Part shown: one piece after another, positions 15,726 through 22,920 of the stretch
How positions within the stretch are numbered: the first letter of the stretch is position 1
How the letters are laid out: each line of letters begins with the position of its first letter
NCBI RefSeq assembly: GCF_963929015.1
Contig: NZ_CAWVHE010000011.1
Location: 1-64,000, forward strand
Length of the DNA: 64,000 nucleotides
Direction of reading: 5' to 3'
Source of the DNA: Merdimonas sp963929015
Lineage (GTDB): Bacteria; Bacillota; Clostridia; Lachnospirales; Lachnospiraceae
The notes under the pieces: generated by a model
Told to the model about the DNA's origin: nothing
Databases searched by the model: none
Seen by the model: only the letters and a program-made list of their open reading frames with translations
Position numbers and translations under genes: made by a program

Positions 15726-15774
15726 TTGACTTTTCTTCTCCTGATTGCTATAATACATATACCCCTAATGGTAT
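15726..15774 (+). promoter_or_regulatory. csoR promoter with CsoR-type operator
   Basis: TTGACT (15726-15731), a 17 bp spacer and TATAAT (15749-15754). The operator-like ATACCCCTAATGGTAT (15759-15774) begins 4 bp after the -10, over the start of transcription. A better version of the same palindrome lies in the ATPase promoter. Confidence 0.8.
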
Positions 15775-15786
15775 GGAGGATGTAAT

Positions 15787-16062
15787 ATGAAGCAATGTAT
15801 GGACGCCCCGAATCTGCACCGCAGACTTGCGAAGATCATCGGACAGGTGCAGGCGATTGACCGGATGATTGATGAAGATGTTCCCTGCGAGGATGTTCTC
15901 TCCCAGATCAACGCTGCAAAATCCGCGCTTAATAAAGCCGGCCAGGTTGTCCTGGAAGGACATATCAAGCACTGCGTGCGGGATGGGATCGAGCACGGCA
16001 ACGCAGACGAGACAATCGAAAAATTTACCAAAGCAGTGGAACGCTTTGCCAACATGCAGTAA
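15787..16062 (+). CDS. csoR: CsoR-family metal-sensing repressor
   Basis: A 91-residue all-helical protein of the CsoR/RcnR family (DUF156). The pattern RRLAKIIGQVQAIDRMIDEDVPCEDVLSQI is diagnostic. Metal ligands fall as Cys34, His59 and Cys63 (HIKHC), the C-H-C set of Cu(I) sensors rather than the formaldehyde (C-H) or Ni/Co (C-H-H) sets. When metal-free it should bind the ATACCC...GGGTAT palindromes in front of its own gene and of the P-type ATPase. Both promoters carry the site, so copper efflux control is the best reading. Confidence 0.88.
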   Translation: MKQCMDAPNLHRRLAKIIGQVQAIDRMIDEDVPCEDVLSQINAAKSALNKAGQVVLEGHIKHCVRDGIEHGNADETIEKFTKAVERFANMQ

Positions 16063-16077
16063 AAACAGTTTTTTGAA

Positions 16078-16102
16078 AGCAGCCGGAATGGCTGCTTTTT
16101 TT
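16078..16102 (+). terminator. csoR terminator
   Basis: AGCAGCC (16078-16084) and GGCTGCT (16090-16096) followed by TTTTTTT. Confidence 0.85.
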
Positions 16103-16114
16103 CGTTGACGTACC

Positions 16115-16162
16115 ATCAATTGGGGACGGGGGATTTTTGAAAATCCCCCGTCCCCAATTGAT
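16115..16162. repeat. 48 bp perfect palindromic repeat, copy 1
   Basis: Each arm is 23 bp, reading ATCAATTGGGGACGGGGGAT and then TTT, around a TG centre; the whole is its own reverse complement. The same core occurs at 38006 and 58316. It lies between the csoR terminator and the ATPase -35 box. A REP/BIME-like or MITE-like element is likely; no transposase for it is in the window. Confidence 0.9.
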
Positions 16163-16165
16163 GTC

Positions 16166-16226
16166 TTGACTCCGGATACCCATATGGGTATAATAAAGAC
16201 AAGCATAGGCATACCCCTATGGGTAT
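16166..16226 (+). promoter_or_regulatory. P-type ATPase promoter with two CsoR-type operators
   Basis: TTGACT (16166-16171), a 17 bp spacer and TATAAT (16189-16194). The perfect palindrome ATACCCATATGGGTAT (16176-16191) fills the spacer and overlaps the -10. A second site, ATACCCCTATGGGTAT (16211-16226), lies downstream of the start point. Bound repressor would block polymerase directly. Confidence 0.85.
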
Positions 16227-16241
16227 AGAAAGAGGGTCTGT

Positions 16242-18053
16242 ATGAAAAAAGATATTATATTTCTTGTTCTTGGCGGCATATCTCTCATTATCAGTCTGTT
16301 TGATCTGGTGCCGCTGCCTTTTGACGCCGCGTGGATCGCGATTATTTTCTGCGGTATCCCTATTATCATGGAGGCTGTGGCCGGACTGGTTACTGCTTTT
16401 GATATCAAGGCGGATGTGCTGGTATCGCTGGCGCTGATCGCTTCTGTCTGTATTGGGGAAGATTTTGCGGCAGGGGAAGTTGCTTTTATCATGCAGCTGG
16501 GAGCATTGCTGGAAGATCTGACAGTTGCAAAGGCCAGAGCCGGGATTGAAAGGCTTGTACATCTTACGCCCCGGACCGCCCGGGTGATCCGGGGCAGGAC
16601 CGAAGAGATCCTTCCTGCCGAGGAGGTAAAGGTGGGAGACAGGATCCGTGTCCTGCCCGGTGAGACTGTTGCTGTTGACGGAGTCATCCTTTCTGGTCAG
16701 ACGTCTGTAAATCAGGCGGTCATGACGGGAGAATCGCTTCCGGTGGATAAAGCGCCCGGAGACGAGGTTTCCTCGGGAACCGTGAACCAGTTTGGCGCAT
16801 TTGAGATGAGAGCGTTAAAGGTGGGAGAGGACAGTTCGATCCAGCGGATGATCCGGCTGGTGCAGTCTGCAGACGCAGGGAAGGCCAGGATCGTGGGGCT
16901 TGCAGACAGGTGGGCCACCTGGATCGTTGTGATCGCGCTTTCTGCCGCAGGAATTACCTGGATCGTTACCGGGGAAATCATCCGGGCCGTTACCATTCTT
17001 GTGGTGTTCTGTCCCTGCGCGCTGGTACTTGCTACGCCGACAGCGATCATGGCGGCTATTGGAAACGCTACAAAGCACGGATTTCTGGTGCGGGAGGGGG
17101 ATGCGCTGGAACGGCTTTCGTCTGTGACAAAGATCACTTTTGACAAAACAGGCACGCTTACCTACGGAACACCGGAAGTGACTGCAGTGAAGTCCGTATC
17201 GGATTACACCGAAGAGGAGATCTACTTCTTTGCCGCTGCGGCCGAGCAGATGAGCGAGCATCCGCTCGGGAAAGCGGTGGTCCGCTGTTATGGAAAGAAG
17301 CCGGCCGCCTGTGAAGACTTTCAGATGCGCCCCGGAGAGGGCGTAACTGCGACGGTCTGCGGAAAAGTTGTAAAAGCGGGCAATTTAAAGCTTCTAAAAG
17401 AGACGCTCCTTTCCAGAACGCTTGCCGCCGGGGCAGGCAGATATCTCAATGAGGGAAGCACCGTGATCTACGTCGCAGTTGACGACAGGCCGGCAGGTTA
17501 TCTTGTCCTTTCCGATACAGTAAGAGAAGAAAGCAAGGATATGATCGCACAACTGGACCATATCGGCGTCCAGCCAGTCCTTCTGACCGGCGATCATCAA
17601 AATGCCGCTGACGCCATCGCCGCGCCTCTTGGGATCCGGGAGGTACACGCAGGCTGTCTGCCGGAAGATAAGCTGAAGTACATCGGTGCTTACCAGGAAA
17701 AGGGAAATGCGGTCTGCATGATCGGAGACGGGATCAATGACGCTCCCGCGCTGAAAAAGGCCGATGTGGGGATTGCGATGGGAGGCACAGGCAGCGACAT
17801 CGCGGTGGATGCCGCGGATATCGCTCTTGTGGATGATGAGATCCGGGAACTGCCGCATCTATTGTCCCTTTCCAGGAGAATGATGACCACCATCAAGGTG
17901 AACCTGACATTTTCCATGACCCTTAATTTTCTTGCCATCGCGCTTGCCATCACAGGACTTTTAGGACCGGTGGTCGGGGCGCTGGTGCATAACGCGGGAT
18001 CGGTGCTGGTGATCATTAACTCGGCCCGGCTTTTGAAGTGGAAACAGAGGTAA
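16242..18053 (+). CDS. P1B-type heavy-metal-translocating ATPase
   Basis: A 603-residue transporter. It has the metal-site motif FCPCALVLATPTA in the sixth helix, the phosphorylation site FDKTGTLTYG, the TGES actuator loop (MTGESLPVDK), the HP motif SEHPLGKAV and the hinge MIGDGINDAPALKKADVGIA. The N-terminus has no cytosolic HMA metal-binding domain. CPC plus a C-terminal HNAGSVLVIINSARLL segment leaves Cu versus Zn/Cd open from sequence; the CsoR-type operators favour copper or a related soft metal. It pumps metal out across the cytoplasmic membrane. Monocistronic, with a terminator at 18210. Confidence 0.93.
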   Translation: MKKDIIFLVLGGISLIISLFDLVPLPFDAAWIAIIFCGIPIIMEAVAGLVTAFDIKADVLVSLALIASVCIGEDFAAGEVAFIMQLGALLEDLTVAKARAGIERLVHLTPRTARVIRGRTEEILPAEEVKVGDRIRVLPGETVAVDGVILSGQTSVNQAVMTGESLPVDKAPGDEVSSGTVNQFGAFEMRALKVGEDSSIQRMIRLVQSADAGKARIVGLADRWATWIVVIALSAAGITWIVTGEIIRAVTILVVFCPCALVLATPTAIMAAIGNATKHGFLVREGDALERLSSVTKITFDKTGTLTYGTPEVTAVKSVSDYTEEEIYFFAAAAEQMSEHPLGKAVVRCYGKKPAACEDFQMRPGEGVTATVCGKVVKAGNLKLLKETLLSRTLAAGAGRYLNEGSTVIYVAVDDRPAGYLVLSDTVREESKDMIAQLDHIGVQPVLLTGDHQNAADAIAAPLGIREVHAGCLPEDKLKYIGAYQEKGNAVCMIGDGINDAPALKKADVGIAMGGTGSDIAVDAADIALVDDEIRELPHLLSLSRRMMTTIKVNLTFSMTLNFLAIALAITGLLGPVVGALVHNAGSVLVIINSARLLKWKQR

Positions 18054-18209
18054 CGCAGATCTTCTTTGCAGGAATTGTCTGATTAGCGGTAGTATGTGAG
18101 GACGCCAGGACCATCCGGGCGACCGTCTGCCGGTTCTGTGCCCTGGCACAGGAGGAACGGTTCTTTGGAAAAAGAAGAACAGATAAGGATAAACAATAAA
18201 AATGCACAG

Positions 18210-18237
18210 GCAGGGAGAGGAAATCTCCCTGCTTTTT
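18210..18237 (+). terminator. Rho-independent terminator
   Basis: GCAGGGAGA (18210-18218), loop GGAAA, TCTCCCTGC (18224-18232), TTTTT. The 150 bp before it, after the ATPase stop, show no convincing gene. Confidence 0.88.
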
Positions 18238-18295
18238 CGTTGGTGTGGTATACTGCGTTTAGAAACGTATTTGATGGAAAAAGGAGCAGAAACAT

Positions 18296-19282
18296 ATGCC
18301 AAAGGGAACCAACCAGAAATTCAAATTATACCGTCTTGCACAGATCATGCACGAGAAGACGGATGAAGAACATTATATCACCATGCCAGAGATTATGGCG
18401 GCGCTGGAAGCTTATGGGATTACTGCTGACCGCAAGAGCATTTATCAGGATCTTAGGGATCTGGAAGTGCTGGGAATCGAAGTAGAGGGGGAGCCGGTGG
18501 GAAACCGCTATCATTACCATGTGGTAAGCCGTCTGTTCGAGCTGCCGGAACTAAAGCTTCTGGTGGACGCCATCCAGTCTTCCAAGTTCATTACGGAAAA
18601 GAAAACCAATGCGCTGATCAGAAAACTGGAAAAGCTGGTCAGCAGGTATGACGCGCAGAAACTTCAGCGTCAGGTCTATGTGTCCGGACGGATCAAGACG
18701 ATGAATGAGAGTATTTACTATACGGTGGATACGATACATAATGCCATTTCCGGGAACCGGCAGATCCGCTTCCAATATTATCAGTGGAACGTAAAAAAAG
18801 AGACGGAGCTTCGCAGGGACGGGGCTTATTATCATGTCAGCCCTTGGGGGCTTACCTGGGACGACGAGAATTATTATCTGGTGGGATATGACGAGGATGC
18901 CGGAGAGATCCGTCACTACCGGGTGGATAAGATGCTTCATATCCGGATGGATAAGGAAGGACGCAGGGGCAGGGAGCTTTTTCAGAAGCTGGACATGGCG
19001 GAGTATACCAGGAAAAGCTTCGGCATGTTCGGAGGAGAAGAAAAGGTCGTAAAACTTCTGGTGGACAACAGGCTTGCGGGAGTGATCATCGATCGCTTCG
19101 GCAAATCGGTGACGATGATCCCGGAAGATGAAGAACACTTCACCGTAAACCTTACGGTTAAGACCAGCAGACAGTTTCTGGGCTGGGTGTTTTCCCTTGG
19201 AGAACAGGTGAAGATCCTGGGACCAGAAGAAGTGGTGCAGCAGATGAAGAAAGAAGGCGAACGGCTCCTGAGACAATATTAG
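18296..19282 (+). CDS. WYL-domain transcriptional regulator
   Basis: A 328-residue protein with an N-terminal winged helix (about 8-65; TMPEIMAALEAYGITADRKSIYQDLRDLE), then a WYL domain (about 145-225; QIRFQYYQWN, HVSPWGLTWDDENYYLVGYD, and IRHYRVDKM) and the WCX C-terminal extension. WYL regulators bind small nucleotide or ligand signals and control stress, DNA-repair or defence genes. It begins behind AAAGGAGC after its own promoter region. Its stop codon lies directly against the remains of a surface-protein gene, so the gene it once preceded may have been lost. Confidence 0.88.
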   Translation: MPKGTNQKFKLYRLAQIMHEKTDEEHYITMPEIMAALEAYGITADRKSIYQDLRDLEVLGIEVEGEPVGNRYHYHVVSRLFELPELKLLVDAIQSSKFITEKKTNALIRKLEKLVSRYDAQKLQRQVYVSGRIKTMNESIYYTVDTIHNAISGNRQIRFQYYQWNVKKETELRRDGAYYHVSPWGLTWDDENYYLVGYDEDAGEIRHYRVDKMLHIRMDKEGRRGRELFQKLDMAEYTRKSFGMFGGEEKVVKLLVDNRLAGVIIDRFGKSVTMIPEDEEHFTVNLTVKTSRQFLGWVFSLGEQVKILGPEEVVQQMKKEGERLLRQY

Positions 19283-20568
19283 ACTTTTCAAAGGATGCGG
19301 GCAGATATCAGGTGACTCCGAAAAGCGGCAAGACTTCGGCTACGTCTAAGGCTGATAAGGATGGAACGATTACTGCCGGGACACTGACCAATTCGCTGAA
19401 GACGGAAGTTTCCCTGACAAAAGACTGGCTGAACAGTGATGGGACTGCTGTCACAAAGGATTACCTGGGCTGCGACCTTTCCGTGACCTTTGAGCTGCAG
19501 GCGGCAAAAGTACCGGAAGGCGGAACTGCGTCTTCATCAGAGGGGTGGGAATCTGCGGAAGATTTTCTGAAAAGGAATCTAAGCGCTGATGACTATGCTG
19601 CAGTGACAGGCGGGGATTACGCATTTGAACAGACCATTTCCGGACGGATCAACGAGAGCTGGAAAGCGGCAGCATTCAAGAATCTGCCTGCATGGATCAA
19701 AGGGGGCTCTTCCGGAGGCGGTCAGGACCTGGTAATACCGGTTCAGTACCGGATCGTGGAGAAGGAGATCGCTTATACGCTGCCAGGGGAACAGGAGCGT
19801 ATCGTGGAGGTGCAGAATCAAACCTTCGACAACGGCTCCTGGACCTATCAATATAATGATGTACTGTTTACACCGGCCTGTCCGGCAAACAGGGACGCCT
19901 ACGACACAAACGACCAGATTGTTTACAATGGCCTGCAGACGTCGGCTCTGACGGTGGTTAAGAACTGGGCGGGCGACAGCAGCAATGTTTATCATACCCG
20001 CCCGAAGAATAAGCAAAGCGGGAAAGACTGGGAGACCAGTTTCCTGATCCAGCGGTATACACAGGCCGGCGAAGACTGGGAAAATGTGCTGGATTACAAC
20101 AAGGGAAATAAGGACGGTTTCCAATCTGCCAAAAGGTCAGTACCGGGCTGTGGAACTGCAGCCGGGATACAAGCTGACGGAGCTGGATGTATCTGTGATC
20201 GAGCCGGAGAATACCAGTCTTCCATCGGCAGAAGGGGAAGGGGACGCGCTTTATAACAAAGGGTACAAAGTAAACTATAAGCTTAATTCCGAGAACCCGG
20301 ATCATCCTGCGATTACCGTCACCAACACTCTGGAAACGGCAGAGTATATGGAAGTGTTGTGCTGGACGGAAACGCGGATGCGGATATAGCGGGAAAGAAC
20401 TGCTATGAAGACGAGGCATGGCATGCGGTATGGAAGGCTGTGGCGAAGTATCTGCCGGCAAGTAAGACGGATGAACACGGGAATACCATTTACCGTGTGG
20501 AAGAAAAATCCGGCGATGGCTACGAGGCTGCAGGCAGCAGTGTGGCAGAGGAATTGTCCTTCGGATGA
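19283..20568 (+). pseudogene. Degenerate Cna-B-type cell-surface protein
   Basis: Three reading frames must be joined to follow the protein. From 19283 it reads without a start through TNSLKTEVSLTKDWLNSDG and SALTVVKNWAGDSSNVYHTR (Cna-B beta-sandwich units with TVEKxW-like strands). It shifts frame near 20130, where the second frame carries LPKGQYRAVELQPGYKLTEL and AITVTNTLETAEY, and shifts again near 20360 into NADADIAGKNCYEDEAWHAV. The N-terminal signal peptide and the C-terminal LPXTG sorting region are missing. Members decorate pili or the cell wall. Non-functional as it stands. Confidence 0.75.
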
Positions 20569-20679
20569 AACGGAGTCGCAAAAAGAAAAACGATTATTAA
20601 AATTTTCACAGGTGGCATTTTTATTGGACACCTGATCCGTTAAGCTATCCACAACAAGAAAAAGAAAGGTTGGATAGCG

Positions 20680-20781
20680 ATGAAAGGATATCATACAGCA
20701 GACGGATATATGGGATATATTGATGGAGAGTACCGGCTTTTTGCCAGTGAGACAGATTACATGGAGTGGCTGGAAGACTAG
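20680..20781 (+). CDS. Small 33-residue conserved-looking protein
   Basis: A short frame reading MKGYHTADGYMGYIDGEYRL and FASETDYMEWLED, with an AAGAAAGG ribosome site 9-15 bp upstream and a strong terminator 33 bp after the stop. Gly/Tyr-rich small proteins of this form recur in Lachnospiraceae from memory. No function is known. The independent ribosome site and terminator support it as a real gene. Confidence 0.55.
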   Translation: MKGYHTADGYMGYIDGEYRLFASETDYMEWLED

Positions 20782-20814
20782 ATGCACAGGTACTTGCCAG
20801 TCTGCGAAAGTCAG

Positions 20815-20848
20815 AAAAATCCGGCGGGGATTTCCCGCCGGATTTTTC
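20815..20848. terminator. Bidirectional terminator
   Basis: ATCCGGCGGG (20819-20828), loop GATTT, CCCGCCGGAT (20834-20843), flanked by AAAAA and TTTTT. It serves the small gene on the plus strand and the membrane-protein gene on the minus strand. Confidence 0.9.
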
Positions 20849-20868
20849 TGGTATATAGAACAGCGTTA

Positions 20869-22773
20869 TTAGGAAAAGAGTGCGCTGTGAGGATCGCGGT
20901 GCTGCGAATGGAAAGTGGCGGAAGTGTTTTTGCAATACTCGGAGACATCGGCGTTTGCCTCGATGTCGGTTACGCCTTTTCCTGCGTTGGGGTGGAACTG
21001 CGAGTAAATGGCATCGCCGGCGAAGAGAACCATTAGGATGGAGCACACGGTGATGACCCGCCGTTCGTTGATTTTGGCAAGAAGATCATCGATGATCGGC
21101 GCCAGCACATAAGTGATGGCCAGGCCGCCGATTCCGAATACCAGCAGTCCTTCCGCGCAGATTCTTCCGTCCAGATTCAGGTAATAGCCGCTGTAGTCCC
21201 ACCATTTGGTGCCGCCGGTGGCAATTTCCATGACAAGAGAGGTAGTGTACTCCAGAAATCCGCACAGAACCACGGTAGCGGCAAATAACAGGGCCGGATT
21301 CTGACGGAGACGATTCAGGATCATCAGGATCAGCACGGCGCCGGTTCCGTAGATGGGAAGCCAGGGACCGTGGAGCGCGCCCCGGTTGACAAATTCGCCG
21401 TTGGTGACCAGGTGCATGCCAACCTCCCACAGCCATCCGAAGAAAGACATGCTAAGAAAAATAGCGATCAGCGACCAGGCGGAGTAATGCCGCATGTAGT
21501 TAAGAGACTGTACCAGCTTGCGGCGTTCTTCCTCCGGAATGGGATATAGGCGGACAGGATAAGCCGCTCCCTGTACATCGTCAATCATTTCATGGATACG
21601 GACATATTCGGCCCGGTGCCGCTCGTAGGCACGCTCCTGCTCGCGCCGGAAAAGCAGAAGACCGAAGTTGTCAGCCAGAACACCGCGCCAGCCAGTCAGC
21701 TTTTCCTGTGTCTGCTGCGGATCGTCCATAACCTGGATCACATCCCCGTATTTTGCCTGGATCAGCGCGTTGTCCGCTTTTTCGTACAGATAAGTATCCC
21801 TCAGTAGTTCCGAACCGGGAATCTGCTTTTGGAGCGCTTCTTTCCGCAGGTCTGCGTAGTAATTGGTAAAAGAGGCAATCTTGTAGGGATTGGTATAGAA
21901 GATGTTGGACAATCCCAGAGTGAAGATGCCAAGGATCTGCCATCCGACAAAAGTCAGTTCAAAGACAAAGCACTCCCACTTGTGTCCGTCCATCATGTTC
22001 CGGGAAAGGGTGATGGCCTGTTTTGCAGTCATATCCGGATTCTCCGCCACTATGTAGGGTACCAGATAGTAGGAATAACGTTTGATTGCGGCACCGATAA
22101 CCGTCAGGCTCCACAGAGAATAAAAAATGTACTTTACAAACATGATCCGGGCGGCTTTCAGCCATTTTTTGATCCGCAGCAAAAAGATAAACCGCTGTGA
22201 AGTGACGCGGTCATAGATCAGGCCTTCCAGAAAGATCCTGCGGACGACTACCGGAAATACATTGGTGATCAGAAACCAGAAGGCAAATGCGCCCAGTGCG
22301 CCCAGAAGGATCAAAAGGATGAGTCCCAGGCTTTCAGAACCGGTGATGGAGGCGATGGCAGCAACCAGGGTCACCAGGATGGAGCCGGAGCTTAACTGAT
22401 TGACAACACCGGATAAGACGCCGCGGGTTCTGCCAAACATGGGATTTCCTTCCGCTGCGTTCTGGATTTCATCTGCCTCAATCTGTTCAGTCATTTTGCG
22501 CCCTGCTTCCGTATTGTTTTCGGCAATCGTACGCAACACGTCCTCCCAGGTGGCGCCTCCGATATCTGTTTTAACAGAAGGAGAAAAATCCCCCTGGAGA
22601 TTCCTTTCAAATTGCTGTACATCTTCTTCCCGCTTCTGTGCGGAAGAAAAGTCCAGAGAGCTGGTAAATTCTGCGCCGAAAAATGCTGCGATCAGGCAGG
22701 CTGCAACAAATATGGCGTAGTGCTTTTTCAGGGAGCGCCTGCCTCGTTCTTTGAGAGCTTTTCTGTTGTTCAT
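20869..22773 (-). CDS. DUF975 plus CmpB-type (putative ABC transporter type IV) membrane protein
   Basis: About 634 residues from ATG 22773. An AGGAGGTG lies some 30 bp further upstream, so a start nearer 22803 is possible. N-terminal part: one membrane helix, a charged extracellular stretch, then a DUF975-like block of five helices (ARIMFVKYIFYSLWSLTVIG, TLGLSNIFYTNPYKIASFTNYY). C-terminal part: a CmpB-type domain (FFGWLWEVGMHLVTNGEFVN, RGALHGPWLPIYGTGAVLI, WWDYSGYYLNLDGRICAEG). Both families are polytopic proteins of unknown transport function common in Lachnospiraceae, and fusions of the two are known. No ATPase gene accompanies it. Confidence 0.8.
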   Translation of the reverse strand: MNNRKALKERGRRSLKKHYAIFVAACLIAAFFGAEFTSSLDFSSAQKREEDVQQFERNLQGDFSPSVKTDIGGATWEDVLRTIAENNTEAGRKMTEQIEADEIQNAAEGNPMFGRTRGVLSGVVNQLSSGSILVTLVAAIASITGSESLGLILLILLGALGAFAFWFLITNVFPVVVRRIFLEGLIYDRVTSQRFIFLLRIKKWLKAARIMFVKYIFYSLWSLTVIGAAIKRYSYYLVPYIVAENPDMTAKQAITLSRNMMDGHKWECFVFELTFVGWQILGIFTLGLSNIFYTNPYKIASFTNYYADLRKEALQKQIPGSELLRDTYLYEKADNALIQAKYGDVIQVMDDPQQTQEKLTGWRGVLADNFGLLLFRREQERAYERHRAEYVRIHEMIDDVQGAAYPVRLYPIPEEERRKLVQSLNYMRHYSAWSLIAIFLSMSFFGWLWEVGMHLVTNGEFVNRGALHGPWLPIYGTGAVLILMILNRLRQNPALLFAATVVLCGFLEYTTSLVMEIATGGTKWWDYSGYYLNLDGRICAEGLLVFGIGGLAITYVLAPIIDDLLAKINERRVITVCSILMVLFAGDAIYSQFHPNAGKGVTDIEANADVSEYCKNTSATFHSQHRDPHSALFS

Positions 22774-22853
22774 AGTCGTTTCATCTGGCGGGGACGCCGC
22801 CACCTCCTTTATAAGTCTATAGCCAGTATATAATAACCGGGGATGAAGTCAAG

Positions 22854-22895
22854 ATGAAAAACAGCGCCTGCGCCGGTTTTTCCGGCACAGGCGCT
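22854..22895 (-). terminator. Terminator of the LRR/SLH gene
   Basis: On the minus strand AGCGCCTGTGCCGG-loop-CCGGCGCAGGCGCT is followed by GTTTTTC. The arms lie at 22863-22870 and 22888-22895 with the inner CCGG pair. Confidence 0.88.
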
Positions 22896-22920
22896 GCGGG
22901 TGATAAAAGGCATGTGTTTT

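Noticed and set aside
18080..18199. Frame reading CEDARTIRATVCRFCALAQEE after the P-type ATPase
   Set aside because: Looks protein-like but has no start codon or ribosome site and is preceded by a stop; not enough to call a gene or a remnant.
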